NCBI RefSeq assembly: GCF_000336755.1 | Contig: NZ_AOLK01000021.1 | Location: 126,253-190,252, forward strand | Source of the DNA: Haloferax elongans ATCC BAA-1513 | GTDB taxonomy: Archaea > Halobacteriota > Halobacteria > Halobacteriales > Haloferacaceae | Length of the DNA stretch: 64,000 nucleotides | Direction: 5' to 3' | In this document: positions 31,697 through 41,453 of the stretch, one piece after another | Numbering within the stretch: position 1 is the first letter of the stretch | Layout of the letters: each line of letters opens with the position of its first letter | Program-made: the position numbers and the translations under genes | The notes under the pieces: model-generated | Database searches by the model: none | What the model was told of the DNA's origin: nothing | The model's input: the letters and a program-made list of their open reading frames with translations, nothing else

Positions 31697-34351
31697 GTGA
31701 ACCTTCGCGGTCCGGTCGTCGAGGTCGGCGAGCCACGGGAGGTCGAAACGCAATACGGAGAGCGGTCGCTGGCCGAAGTGACGCTCCGCCCAGAACGCGG
31801 CACGGCCGACCCACTGACCGTCACGCTCTGGGGGAAGTGGACCCACGCCGCCGAGCACGCCGAACCGGGCATGGACCTGCTCGTCACCGACGTGGAGGAA
31901 TCTGAGTACCGCGGTGAGACGACCTACGCCACCTCCGGCGACTCCTTCGTCGTCGTCGAACCCGACTTCCTCGTCGACGTGACCGACATTCGCTCGTGGG
32001 TGCAGTGCTCGCGGATGTACTACCTGAACAAACTCTCGGGCATCCCGCTGAACTACCCCGTGGTCAAAGGGACCATCGTCCACGACGTGTTCGGCGACCT
32101 GCTCCGCGGCCGCGACCTCGACTCCTCCATCGACGAACGCATCGAAGAACGCGGGCTGGAACTCGGTCTTCTCGGCCGCGAAGTCGAGGAAGTCGCAGAC
32201 GAGGTCCGGCGCAACGCTGCGGCCATCGAAGGGTGGCTCTCACAGGGCGTCCTCACGGACGAAGACGAGTGGCGTTCGGAGTACACTCTCATCTCGCCGA
32301 CGTTCGGCATCAAAGGACGCGCTGACGCCCTCCGCCGGGGCGCACCGGTCGAACTCAAGACAGGGAAGAACCTCAACCGCGACCCGCGATTCCAGGACAA
32401 GATTCAGGCAGCGGCGTACGCGCTCATCCTCGACGAGCGGGGCGTCCCGGTCGATACGGGGACGCTTCTGTACACCAAGAACACGACGCTGGACCGCACC
32501 GAAGAGTCGGGTGACCTCTCGCCCGCGAAGGACTTCTCTATCGGTCGCGGCCTCCTCGAATTCGTCGTCCGCACCCGCAACGAAATCGCGGCGATGGAAC
32601 ACGACGTGTCGGTGCCGACGGGCTACGAGTCGAACTCGAAGTGCGAGTACTGCTTCGAGAAAGATACCTGTATGGTCGTCTCCGGTCGCCTCGGACAGGA
32701 ATCGAAAGCCGGGGCTGTCGGCACGCCCGTCCCCGAAGACGAACGCGAGTACTTCGACCGCTTCTACCGGGCCATCGAAGAAGAGCGCCGGGCGGTCCAC
32801 GACGAGTACCGCAAACTCTGGGAACAGACCGCCGACGAACGCGCCGACGACGACCGGGCGATTATCGGCCTCGAACCCCTCGGCCGCGAGGAGCGCCCCG
32901 ACGGGACGTGGGAACTCCGCGCGAAGAAGACGGACGACGCCGTCTCGAAACTCCGCGCGGGTGACGTTGCGCTCGCCAGCGACGGCGACCCGGTGGAAGG
33001 CCACGCCGAACTCGCGCGCATCGTCGAACTCGGCGAGGAAGTCGTCGTCACGACCGACGAACCGGTCCCGCTGCGCCGCCTTGATGTGTACCCCTCGGAA
33101 CTCACCGTCGACCGTCTCCTTACCGCGCTCCACGATGCTGTCCTCAAGGGGTCGCCCGACCGCAAGGACGTGCTGTTCGGCCGCCGCGACCCCGAGTTTT
33201 CGGACCGCTCGGCAGACACGACCTACATCGACAACAACGAGAAACAAGACGAGGCAGTCAGTCTCGCGGTGGACGCCGACGACGTGGCACTCATCCACGG
33301 GCCGCCGGGCACGGGGAAGACCTACACCATCGCTCGGACCATCCGCGCCCTCGTCGAAGACGGCAATCGCGTTCTCCTGTCGGCCTTCACGAACCGCGCC
33401 GTGGACAACGCACTCGAAGCCCTGCGCGACCAAGGATTCGAGGATATCGTCCGTGTCGGAACCGAAACCGGGGTTCGCGAGGACATGCAGGACGTTCGGC
33501 TCTCTCGAAGCGGCGACCCGAACACCCTCGCAGGCGCGCTCCACGACGCGCCGGTCGTCGCCGCGACGACTGCCACCTGCGGGTCGCGCGTGATGCGCGA
33601 ACAGTCGTTCGACGTGGCGCTCGTGGACGAAGCGTCGCAACTCACCGAACCCGGCACGCTCGCCGCCGTGAACCTCGCAGACCGGTTCGTTCTCGTCGGC
33701 GACCACAAGCAACTGCCGCCGGTCGTCCGCGCCGAAAACGACCTTCAGACCTCGCTGTTCCAGCGCCTCATCGAGACCTACCCGGATGCGTCGGTGATGC
33801 TGGACCGCCAGTACCGGATGTCCCAGCGCATTCAGGCGTTCGCATCCGCGGAGTTCTACGATGGCGCGCTCCGCCCGGCGACCGGGGAAGTCGCGGCCCA
33901 GCATCTCCACGACCTCGACGTGGACGCTACCGACCTCCCCGAAGTCATCGCCGACCCGGTTTCGTTCGTCGACCCCGACGGGCGTCGCGTCGGCAACACG
34001 AACCCGACCGAAGCGGACCGCGTGGCAGAGATAGTCGCCGCATACGAATCCGCGGGCGTCGCGCCTGAGGACATCGGCGTCATCGCACCCTTCCGCGCGC
34101 AAGTGGCTGAAATCTCTCGCCGAACCGACGTGACCGTCGATACGGTGGACCGCTTCCAGGGCTCTTCGAAGGAAGTCATCATCGTCTCGTTCGTCGCCAC
34201 CGGCGACCTCGACGGCCCGCTGTTCGAGGACCACCGCCGCATCAACGTCGCTCTCACGCGGGCGAAGAAGGCACTCTGTCTCGTCGGCGACGCGGACGCG
34301 CTCGAATCCGACCCGTTCTACGGGCGGATGTTGCAGTGGGCGCGGCGGTAG
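31697..34351 (+). CDS. dna2: Dna2-like nuclease-helicase
   Basis: An 884-residue protein with three parts. An OB-fold-like N-terminus (about 1-85) is followed by a Cas4/RecB-type nuclease with Fe-S cysteines C104, C316, C319 and C325 and a nuclease lobe with PVELKTGKNLNRDPRFQDKIQAAAY. The third part is an SF1 helicase (Walker A GPPGTGKT 535-542, VDEASQ, GDHKQLPP, RQYRM, TVDRFQGSSKEVIIVS). It acts on flaps and in DNA end processing. The GTG at 31697 is chosen because a TATA-like CCTATTTGCC lies about 28 nt upstream and the fold starts there. Frames reaching further upstream overlap the divergent gene. Confidence 0.9.
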   Translation: MNLRGPVVEVGEPREVETQYGERSLAEVTLRPERGTADPLTVTLWGKWTHAAEHAEPGMDLLVTDVEESEYRGETTYATSGDSFVVVEPDFLVDVTDIRSWVQCSRMYYLNKLSGIPLNYPVVKGTIVHDVFGDLLRGRDLDSSIDERIEERGLELGLLGREVEEVADEVRRNAAAIEGWLSQGVLTDEDEWRSEYTLISPTFGIKGRADALRRGAPVELKTGKNLNRDPRFQDKIQAAAYALILDERGVPVDTGTLLYTKNTTLDRTEESGDLSPAKDFSIGRGLLEFVVRTRNEIAAMEHDVSVPTGYESNSKCEYCFEKDTCMVVSGRLGQESKAGAVGTPVPEDEREYFDRFYRAIEEERRAVHDEYRKLWEQTADERADDDRAIIGLEPLGREERPDGTWELRAKKTDDAVSKLRAGDVALASDGDPVEGHAELARIVELGEEVVVTTDEPVPLRRLDVYPSELTVDRLLTALHDAVLKGSPDRKDVLFGRRDPEFSDRSADTTYIDNNEKQDEAVSLAVDADDVALIHGPPGTGKTYTIARTIRALVEDGNRVLLSAFTNRAVDNALEALRDQGFEDIVRVGTETGVREDMQDVRLSRSGDPNTLAGALHDAPVVAATTATCGSRVMREQSFDVALVDEASQLTEPGTLAAVNLADRFVLVGDHKQLPPVVRAENDLQTSLFQRLIETYPDASVMLDRQYRMSQRIQAFASAEFYDGALRPATGEVAAQHLHDLDVDATDLPEVIADPVSFVDPDGRRVGNTNPTEADRVAEIVAAYESAGVAPEDIGVIAPFRAQVAEISRRTDVTVDTVDRFQGSSKEVIIVSFVATGDLDGPLFEDHRRINVALTRAKKALCLVGDADALESDPFYGRMLQWARR

Positions 34352-34417
34352 TTGCCGCCCGCTCTCCAGACATCGACTTGCCGACAGATTCACCTTTCTG
34401 CTGCCGAAGTCCGAGGC

Positions 34418-35626
34418 ATGGACCTCCCCCTCGGAGACGGGACGCTCTCTATCTCGCTCCCGTCGTGCGACGTGGACGTTGCTCGCCCGCCCGGTGGCGA
34501 CCCGGTCGACCCCCGGAGCGCCGCCGAGGAAGCGATGGAGACACCCCACGGCCCGCCGCTCGCCGGACTGGTCGATTCGACCGACGACGTGGCAATCGTC
34601 GTCACGGACGTGACTCGCGACACGCCCGACGACGTGCTCTTGGACGTCCTCTTCGACCATCTTCCGGTCCCGCGCGAGAACGTCACGGTCGTCGTCGGCC
34701 TCGGCCTCCATCGCCCGATGACCGACGAGGAACTCCGCGACGGCCTCGGAGAGTACGCGGACCTCGCGGTGAATCACGACCCCGGTTCGGTAGTCACGCT
34801 CGGCGCTGTCGATGGCTGTCCGGTCGCAGTGCACCCCGCCGTCGCATCGGCCGACATCGTTCTCTCGACTGGGATGGTCGAACCCCACCAGTACGCAGGC
34901 TTTTCGGGCGGGGCGAAGACCGTCGTCATCGGTGCCGGGTCGGAGTCGATTATCCGCTACACACACGGCCCGACGATGCTCTCGCGCGACGGGGTCCGTC
35001 TGGGTCGCGTCCGCGGCAACCCCTTCCGCGAGACGTTGGACCGGGCCGGACTCGTCGGTGGCCCGGACTTCTGTCTCAACGTGACGAAAGGGCCTGACGG
35101 GTTCCTCGGCGCGGCCGCGGGCGACCCAGTCTCGGTCGTCCGGTCGCTGGCCGAGACTGCGCGCGAAGCGCTCTCGGTCTCAATCGAAGACGAGTACGAC
35201 GCAGTCGTCTGCGGCGTAGGCGCGCCGAAAGACGCGAACCTCTATCAGGCGACTCGTGCCGCGACCTACGTCGCCCTCGGCGACCGCAACCCGCTTCGGG
35301 AGGGCGGGCGACTCGTCGTTCCCGCCGCGCTCCCCGAGGGTGCGGGCGAGGGGACCGGCGAACAGCGGTTCTACGACGCGCTCTCGACCGCCGAGGATGC
35401 CGCATCGCTCTACGAGTCGATGCGTGCGGGATACGAACCGGGCGCGCAACGGGCGTTCGTCGTCGCGCGCGTCCTCCGTGAGTTCGACGTGTTCGTGACG
35501 AACTCGGCGTCGCCCGATGTCGTCGACGACTGCCTCATGCACGCCCGCGAGTCGGTCGAAGACGCAGTCGAGGACGGGAGCCGCGTTCTCGTGGTCCCGG
35601 ACGCGCTGAACACGCTTCTCGTGTGA
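34418..35626 (+). CDS. LarA-like nickel-pincer racemase family protein
   Basis: A 402-residue member of the lactate racemase (LarA/DUF2088) family. Nickel-pincer active-site equivalents are visible: H98 in GLGLHRPMTDEEL, H157 in EPHQYAGFSGGAK, K167 in the same block and H183 in IIRYTHGP. The N-terminal domain carries the TDVTRDTPDDV block. The family racemises or epimerises alpha-hydroxy acids. No larB, larC or larE cofactor genes are in the window, so cofactor must come from elsewhere or the activity differs. It starts at the ATG at 34418, 66 bp after dna2. Confidence 0.82.
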   Translation: MDLPLGDGTLSISLPSCDVDVARPPGGDPVDPRSAAEEAMETPHGPPLAGLVDSTDDVAIVVTDVTRDTPDDVLLDVLFDHLPVPRENVTVVVGLGLHRPMTDEELRDGLGEYADLAVNHDPGSVVTLGAVDGCPVAVHPAVASADIVLSTGMVEPHQYAGFSGGAKTVVIGAGSESIIRYTHGPTMLSRDGVRLGRVRGNPFRETLDRAGLVGGPDFCLNVTKGPDGFLGAAAGDPVSVVRSLAETAREALSVSIEDEYDAVVCGVGAPKDANLYQATRAATYVALGDRNPLREGGRLVVPAALPEGAGEGTGEQRFYDALSTAEDAASLYESMRAGYEPGAQRAFVVARVLREFDVFVTNSASPDVVDDCLMHARESVEDAVEDGSRVLVVPDALNTLLV

Positions 35627-35662
35627 CTACTTCGGCAGTGGCGACGCTTGCAGCTCCGCTGG

Positions 35663-38413
35663 TCAGGACACGTCGAGTTCGACGTCGTCTTCGCCGATTT
35701 CGTCGAGGACACGGTCATGAAACGCCCGGAGCGCCGCGCTCTCGTCTTCGGCGAGAACCACGTCACTCGCCATGAGCGTCGCGAGGCCGAAGGCTCGGGG
35801 CGTTGGGGTCGAGACCTGCTGGTCGAAGACCTCCATCTCGCCTGCAGCGATGGCGGAGACGGCGTCCTCGATGGCTGCGAGGTTGAGTTTGTCTTCGAGA
35901 ATTTCGCGGTAGGTCTCTTCCATCACGGCGAAGTCGTCTAGGTTCTGTGCGAACGACAAGAGCATCTCTGAGGAGACTTGTTGCTGGGCGGCGGACTTCT
36001 CGTAGCCCTTGTAGCGCTTTAGAATCATCAGCGAGCGCGTGGCGTTGATGCGGAAGTAGCGCTTCAGGAGGTCGGTCCCGCCGAGTGCGGCCCGCAGGTC
36101 TTCGACCACGGTGTCGGGGTCGAGGTCGCGGAGGATGCTCGCGAGGTCGATTTTGCGGTTCAGCGGCATCGACAGCGAAAAGCCGTTGTCGGCGACGGCG
36201 ACCTGCACGTTCGCGTTGGTTCGCCGAGCCGCGTGGTACGCGAGGAGGCGCGAGAGGCCGTCGTTGAACTGGCGGCCGAGGGTGCAGTGGACGTAGAAGT
36301 GTCGGCGGTACGTCTCGCGGTCGAGTTCCTCTTCGACGACGAGGCGGTCCGGGGTCGAGACGCTTTCTGCCCCGGCATAGCGGCGTTGCTCGTCGAACAT
36401 TCGCGTGATAGCGCGGACGCTGTTTTCGTCGAGCGGGAAGTCCCGAAGCCACGCGCGAACCGTGGGCTGGCCGCCGGACTGGAGGCGCTCCATAATTTCG
36501 GCTTGGAAGGACGCAATCTCCCGTCCGAGGTCGTACGAGAGGGGCAGGCGCTCGGAGAACCACGAGGGGACGGTCGGCCGCTGGGCGGTTCTATCCACGT
36601 ACACCTTCGACCCGCGGCGGTACCGATAGGCGAAGTTGTCGCCGCCGAGGACGAACACGTCGCCTTTCTCCAGCGTGTCGAGATAGCCCTCGTCGAGGGT
36701 GCCGACCCACTCGTCCGACCCGCGGGTGACGACATCGCAGGTAAAGGAGTCGGGAATGGTGCCGATGTTGGTCATGTAGATGACGCGTGCCATCCGCCCG
36801 CGCTTGCCGACGAGGGGTTCGCCGACCGAGTACTCCGGGTAGTGGTGCTCGCCGTCCGGGGGGTCGTTGGTGTCGCGCCAGACCTTCGCGTAGACGTTCT
36901 TGTCTTCGAGGCCGTCGTAGTCGGCCGTCAGGTAGCGAAACAGATGCTCGAAATCCTCGTCAGAAAAGTCCCGATAGGGGTACGCGTGGCGGAGCGTCTC
37001 CCGGACCTCGGACTCCGGGCGAATCTCGTTGATGGCCATGCCGTAGATGTGCTGAGCGGCCACGTCGAAGGTGTTCTCGGGGACGAACACGCGGTCGACG
37101 AACCCTTCTTCGGCCTTCTTGAGCATGACCGCGCACTCGACGAGTTCGTCCCTGTCGAGGGCGATGACCCGGCCTTCGACAGTTTGGCCGAGTTGGTGAC
37201 CGGCGCGGCCGACGCGCTGGAGGAGCGAGGAGACCGACTTCGGCGACCCGACCTGCACCACGAGGTCGATGTGCGGCATGTCGATACCGAGTTCGAGGCT
37301 CGTCGAGGTGGTGACGACCTGTAACTCACCGGCTTTCAGCTTCGACTCGATTTCCTGCCTGCGCTCTTTCGAGAGGCTGCCGTGGTGACACCCGGAGTTT
37401 GTCTCGTCGATGTCGTCGAAGCCCTCGCGGAGGTTGTGAAGGACGCGCTCGGCCCCGGAGCGCGTGTTCGTGAAGACGAGCGTGTTCGTGTGGGCAGAGA
37501 CGAGTTCGTGGAGGCGGTCGTAAAAGCGCGATTGGACCTCGTTTCGCGGGGTGCGAATCAGGTCGTCAGTCGGACACTCAAGTTCGAGGTCGAAGTCGCG
37601 GACGAAGCGCGTGTCGACGATTTCGTAGTCTCGCGGCTCGCCGCCTTCGCAGCCGACGAGGTACTCCGCGACAGTGTCGAGGGGTTCGACGGTAGCAGAA
37701 CAGCCAATGCGCGTCGGCGACGACTCGGCGAGGTCTCCTAACCGCTCTAAGGAGACAGAGAGGTGCGTCCCGCGTTTGTTCTCGGCGAGGCTGTGAATCT
37801 CGTCGACGACGACGTACTCGACGGTTCGAAGTTTCTCTTTGAACTTCGGCGAGTTCAGCAGGATAGCGAGCGTTTCGGGCGTCGTATTCAGGATGTGCGG
37901 CGTCTCGTCGAGCATCTTCTGGCGGTCTGCCGACGAGGTGTCGCCGTGGCGGATGGCGTGGCGAATGTCGATTGTTTCGCCGCGCTCGGCGGCGATGTCG
38001 GCGATTCCGCCCAGTGGCTCGGTCAGGTTGCGGTGGATGTCGTTGGCGAGCGATTTGAGGGGCGAGACGTACAGACAGTACACCGAGTTGTCGAGACCGT
38101 CGGGTGATTCGCGGTCTCGATGGAACAACTCGTTGATGATGGCCGTAAACGAGGCGAGTGTCTTGCCGGACCCGGTCGGAGCGCAGATGAGGGCATTTTG
38201 CTCCTCGTGGATGAGGGGAATCGCCCCGCGTTGCGGTGGGGTGAAAAAGCCGCCGTTGCCGGGGACGAACTCGCCGAACTGGTCGACCCACCACTCTTGG
38301 ACGGCGGGTTCCAAGAGGCCGAGTACGTCCTCGTCGGCGACAGCCACGGCTTCGGGGTCGAAGTCGTAGTCATCGGCCCGCGACGCGAGGAGGGACCGGC
38401 CGCGTTGGCTCAT
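35663..38413 (-). CDS. lhr: Large helicase-related protein (Lhr-type DEAD/DEAH helicase)
   Basis: A 916-residue SF2 helicase. FFTPPQRGAIPLIHEEQNALICAPTGSGKT is the Q-like region and Walker A (78-85). DEIH is motif II (204-207), with SATVEPLDTVAEYL and the RecA2 motifs TNTRSGAER, CHHGSLSKERRQEIE and QRVGRAGHQ. A winged helix and the Lhr-core domain follow (VWRDTNDPPDGEHHYPEYSVGEP). The family unwinds DNA and DNA-RNA forks in repair. It lies 44 nt downstream of dppC on the same strand but has a TATA-like ATACCTA about 26 nt before its ATG, so it may be independent. Confidence 0.93.
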   Translation of the reverse strand: MSQRGRSLLASRADDYDFDPEAVAVADEDVLGLLEPAVQEWWVDQFGEFVPGNGGFFTPPQRGAIPLIHEEQNALICAPTGSGKTLASFTAIINELFHRDRESPDGLDNSVYCLYVSPLKSLANDIHRNLTEPLGGIADIAAERGETIDIRHAIRHGDTSSADRQKMLDETPHILNTTPETLAILLNSPKFKEKLRTVEYVVVDEIHSLAENKRGTHLSVSLERLGDLAESSPTRIGCSATVEPLDTVAEYLVGCEGGEPRDYEIVDTRFVRDFDLELECPTDDLIRTPRNEVQSRFYDRLHELVSAHTNTLVFTNTRSGAERVLHNLREGFDDIDETNSGCHHGSLSKERRQEIESKLKAGELQVVTTSTSLELGIDMPHIDLVVQVGSPKSVSSLLQRVGRAGHQLGQTVEGRVIALDRDELVECAVMLKKAEEGFVDRVFVPENTFDVAAQHIYGMAINEIRPESEVRETLRHAYPYRDFSDEDFEHLFRYLTADYDGLEDKNVYAKVWRDTNDPPDGEHHYPEYSVGEPLVGKRGRMARVIYMTNIGTIPDSFTCDVVTRGSDEWVGTLDEGYLDTLEKGDVFVLGGDNFAYRYRRGSKVYVDRTAQRPTVPSWFSERLPLSYDLGREIASFQAEIMERLQSGGQPTVRAWLRDFPLDENSVRAITRMFDEQRRYAGAESVSTPDRLVVEEELDRETYRRHFYVHCTLGRQFNDGLSRLLAYHAARRTNANVQVAVADNGFSLSMPLNRKIDLASILRDLDPDTVVEDLRAALGGTDLLKRYFRINATRSLMILKRYKGYEKSAAQQQVSSEMLLSFAQNLDDFAVMEETYREILEDKLNLAAIEDAVSAIAAGEMEVFDQQVSTPTPRAFGLATLMASDVVLAEDESAALRAFHDRVLDEIGEDDVELDVS

Positions 38414-38457
38414 TGCGTGGGGGTTAGCCTGCGTAGGTATGAGGGTTGTGCCCTCGG

Positions 38458-39585
38458 CTAGTCGCTCATCTTCGGGTCGAACACGTGCCGGAGTGCATCA
38501 CCGAGCACGCTGAAGGCAACGACTGTGATACAGAGCGCGACAACCGGAACCGCAGAGACCCACCACGCTCGCGGGAAGTAATTCATCCCAGTGCGAATCG
38601 TCACACCCCACGACCCCGTGGTGACGACTGTCAAGTCCATGTAGGACAGCGCCGCCTCGACGAGGAGTAACATCGGAATCTGTCTCGTGACGGCAGTGAC
38701 GATAGAGCCGGAGAGCTTCGGAAGGATATGGTTGCGGAGGATGTGCGGTGTTCCAGCGCCGACCACGACCGCCGCAGACACGAACTCGCTGGCCCGGAGG
38801 TGGACCGTCTCGTTGCGGACGATTCGCGCGACGCTCCCCCAGCTCGTGAGCCCGAAGACGGCGACGAGCAGGAACTGGCTTTCACCGTAGAGGAAGCTCG
38901 CGATGAGGTAGATAACGAACGCTGGAAGCGTCTGCTGGATATCGACGATTCGCATTAGTACTTCGTCCATCCAGCCGCCGGTGTACCCGGCGAGGACGCC
39001 GACGAAGGTCGCGATGGGAACGAGCAGCGCCGCGACGATAGTCGCGAACGTGAGCGCCTCGCGCGTCCCGAAGAGGGCGAGCGTCAGCACGTCGCGGCCG
39101 ATACTCGTCGTTCCGAGTGGATGCACCAGCGTCCCCGAACAGCGCCCGTTAGCGATGGTTCCGAGACAGTCGTTCGAGAACGTACTCGGAATGGTGGTAA
39201 AGGCCGGTGGCTGGTGGGTCGCGGCGAGGTCGAACGACCGCTCGATGAAGAGCGGGGCGACTAGTCCGGTGACGACGAAGCCGACGACCCACAGGAGGCT
39301 GAACAACACCAGTGGACGTCCCTTCGCGTAGTCCCAGACTGGCTTCGCCCGACTCGGCTCGGCCAGCAATGGGATGACGCCGTAGACGGCAAACAGGAAC
39401 AGCGCTGCAATAAACAGGAAGTCGATTCTGCGGAGACCGTCGAGGTACGGCAGCGACTCGACGAAAAACGAGTACCACGCGAGCGCCGCGAAACTCACGA
39501 GTCCGACGATGACGACAATCGGTCGCAGCCCGAGACCGTTTGCCGAGTCGCTGCCGGTCCAGCGGCCCGAGAGGAGGTCGCTCAT
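38458..39585 (-). CDS. dppC: Dipeptide/oligopeptide ABC transporter permease, DppC/OppC type
   Basis: A 375-residue permease. Four extra N-terminal hydrophobic segments precede the family core, which includes HPLGTTSIGRDVLTLALFGTREALTFA, GYTGGWMDEVLMRIVDIQQTLP and the coupling-loop region RNETVHLRASEFVSAAVVVGAGTPHILRNHILP. It ends in a helix and SVLGDALRHVFDPK. It overlaps dppB by 4 nt. No peptide-binding protein or DppD/F ATPases occur in this window, so the importer must be completed by unlinked genes. Confidence 0.88.
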   Translation of the reverse strand: MSDLLSGRWTGSDSANGLGLRPIVVIVGLVSFAALAWYSFFVESLPYLDGLRRIDFLFIAALFLFAVYGVIPLLAEPSRAKPVWDYAKGRPLVLFSLLWVVGFVVTGLVAPLFIERSFDLAATHQPPAFTTIPSTFSNDCLGTIANGRCSGTLVHPLGTTSIGRDVLTLALFGTREALTFATIVAALLVPIATFVGVLAGYTGGWMDEVLMRIVDIQQTLPAFVIYLIASFLYGESQFLLVAVFGLTSWGSVARIVRNETVHLRASEFVSAAVVVGAGTPHILRNHILPKLSGSIVTAVTRQIPMLLLVEAALSYMDLTVVTTGSWGVTIRTGMNYFPRAWWVSAVPVVALCITVVAFSVLGDALRHVFDPKMSD

Positions 39586-40562
39586 GCGGCACCTCCATCG
39601 TCACCGATTCGCGGGTCGAGAACTGTGTTTGCGACTTCCTGAAGGAAGTTCACACCGATGCCGGTGAGGGCGACCACCATCGTCATTCCCAACACGACCG
39701 GCATGTCGCGGTCGAGGATGGCCTGGTAGGTGAGCAGGCCGATTCCGGGGATGTTGAAGACGAATTCGATGACGAAGATGTTGATGACGAGGATGGCGAT
39801 GAGGTCCGCCAGAGACACCGCGAGCAACGGTACGGCGGCGACACGGAGGACGTACCACATGACGCGCCACCGACTGATGCCGATTGCCTGATGCTGGCGG
39901 ACGAAGTCGGACTGGAAGTACTCCCGTCCCTTGGTGCGGGCGTACCTAAGCTGTCCAGCGAAGACGTTCGCCGCGACGATTATCGCGGGCGGAACGAGAA
40001 ACAGCGCGGTCTGGGGCGTAAATGGCCCGTCAGTCGGGAGGATGTCCGGGAACCAAGATATCTCCGGCGCGATTGCGGTGAGGAACATCGCGGCGAGCCA
40101 GAAGCTTGGCACGCCAAAGGCCACGTACGAAATGACTGACAGGCCGCGTCGCGACCGCGACTGGTCGTCGAGCGACCCGGACAGTCCTGCCCAGATACCG
40201 CCGATGGTCCCGAACAGGACGCCGGGAACGACGTACGAGAGCGTGTAGGAGAGGCCGTCACGCACCATCATGAGAACGGGGCGACCAGTTGCGAGCGAGC
40301 GACCCCAGTCGAACACCGTGATGTCGACCATCCACCGAATGTAGCGGACTGTCACCGGCTTGTCCAGATTTCGGGCTGCTCGGTACGCCTGCAGTTTCGC
40401 TTCAATTTTGTCTCCTTGCCCTGTCCGAGCAAGCTGGTGGGCGATGAACGCCTCACCAGGGTCTGGAGTAAGCGCGACGATGAGGAATGCGAGCGATACC
40501 ACTGCATAAACGCCAAGAACGGCGAAGACACCGTGGGAAAGTAGTGTGCGAATACGAGACAC
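39582..40562 (-). CDS. dppB: Dipeptide/oligopeptide ABC transporter permease, DppB/OppB type
   Basis: A 326-residue permease from the GTG at 40562. The family core shows KPVTVRYIRWMVDITVFDWGRSLATGRPV and GIWAGLSGSLDD. The coupling region is YARTKGREYFQSDFVRQHQAIGISRWRVMWYVLRVAAVPLLA, with FVIEFVFNIPGIGLLTYQAILDRDMPVVLG after it. An upstream in-frame ATG at 40607 exists. Between the two lies an AT-rich GATATCATATAGG about 26 nt before the GTG, which reads better as a promoter for a leaderless mRNA. The product forms a pore with DppC. Confidence 0.85.
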   Translation of the reverse strand: MSRIRTLLSHGVFAVLGVYAVVSLAFLIVALTPDPGEAFIAHQLARTGQGDKIEAKLQAYRAARNLDKPVTVRYIRWMVDITVFDWGRSLATGRPVLMMVRDGLSYTLSYVVPGVLFGTIGGIWAGLSGSLDDQSRSRRGLSVISYVAFGVPSFWLAAMFLTAIAPEISWFPDILPTDGPFTPQTALFLVPPAIIVAANVFAGQLRYARTKGREYFQSDFVRQHQAIGISRWRVMWYVLRVAAVPLLAVSLADLIAILVINIFVIEFVFNIPGIGLLTYQAILDRDMPVVLGMTMVVALTGIGVNFLQEVANTVLDPRIGDDGGAA

Positions 40563-40667
40563 AATTACACACACGACATGATTCCTATATGATATCAAAT
40601 TTATCATTATTGTTCGTTGGTAGGTTAGGACACAAGTACTATCTCACGAAGCGTGGTATAATATCGT

Positions 40668-41414
40668 ATGCGCGTCACGTTTCTCGGTACTGGGAGTGCG
40701 ATGCCCGTCTCGGGACGGGGACAGACCGGGTTGTTGCTCGAATCTGAGACGAATGCGGTTCTCGTCGACTGTGGTTCGGGTGTCCTCGAACGACTCGCCG
40801 AGACTAAAGTCGGATACGAAGGAATCTCGTCGGTTCTCCTCACGCATCACCACCTCGACCACGTCTCCGACCTCATGCCGCTCATCAAGGCTCGTTGGCT
40901 GGCTGGCGAAGACGACCTCGAAATCGTCGGCCCCGAGGGGACCGAGGCACTCGTCGAGGGACTACTCGACGTACACGACTATATGAAGGGCAAACTCGAC
41001 CTCCAGATTCGAGAGGTCGGCCCCCACGAGTTCGGCATCGCCGGATTCGACGCTATGGGCTACGAGGTACGTCACTCGATTTCGACGCTCGCCTACCGGT
41101 TCACGAACGAGAAAGGAGAGAAGGACTTCGTCTTCTCCGGCGACACGGAGGCGTTCGAGGGACTCGTCGAATTCGCCGACGGCGCGAGCGTCCTCGTCCA
41201 CGACTGTTCGTTCCCCGACGACATCGAGGTGTCGAACCACCCAACGCCGAGTGCGCTCGGCGGAGTACTCTCCGGTAGCGACATCGAATCGGTCTACCTC
41301 ACGCACCTCTACCCACACGCCGACCGCGTGACAGACGAACTCGTCGAGAGCGTGAAAACCCACTTCGACGGCGACGTGGCGGTCGCAGAAGACGGAATGG
41401 TGCTCGAATTCTAG
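40668..41414 (+). CDS. MBL-fold hydrolase, RNase Z-like
   Basis: A 248-residue metallo-beta-lactamase-fold protein. FLGTGSAMPVSGRGQTGLLLE opens it as in RNase Z and its relatives. THHHLDH (59-65) holds the di-zinc site, VFSGDTEAFEG gives the bridging Asp and YLTHLYPHAD a late His. It lacks the RNase Z exosite arm, so it may instead be a small phosphodiesterase-like or uncharacterised ribonuclease. ATAATAT only 5-10 nt before the ATG cannot serve this start; the in-frame Met 11 residues later would be better placed for it. Confidence 0.8.
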   Translation: MRVTFLGTGSAMPVSGRGQTGLLLESETNAVLVDCGSGVLERLAETKVGYEGISSVLLTHHHLDHVSDLMPLIKARWLAGEDDLEIVGPEGTEALVEGLLDVHDYMKGKLDLQIREVGPHEFGIAGFDAMGYEVRHSISTLAYRFTNEKGEKDFVFSGDTEAFEGLVEFADGASVLVHDCSFPDDIEVSNHPTPSALGGVLSGSDIESVYLTHLYPHADRVTDELVESVKTHFDGDVAVAEDGMVLEF

Positions 41415-41453
41415 CCGAAGACTGACGGCGACCCGCGAACGACGGTTCTGCGC

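Noticed and set aside
32240-34966. A 908-codon open frame antisense to dna2, and similar long antisense frames opposite livM/livG, metallopeptidase M42 with rpl11, and rpl1-rpl10-rpl12
   Set aside because: GC-rich third positions in haloarchaea leave the opposite strand free of stops. These frames give no recognisable domains and lie opposite clear genes.
40653-40663. TATAATAT as the promoter of the RNase Z-like gene at 40668
   Set aside because: It is only 5-10 nt before the ATG. TBP-dependent initiation would fall inside the gene unless the next in-frame Met at 40698 is the true start.
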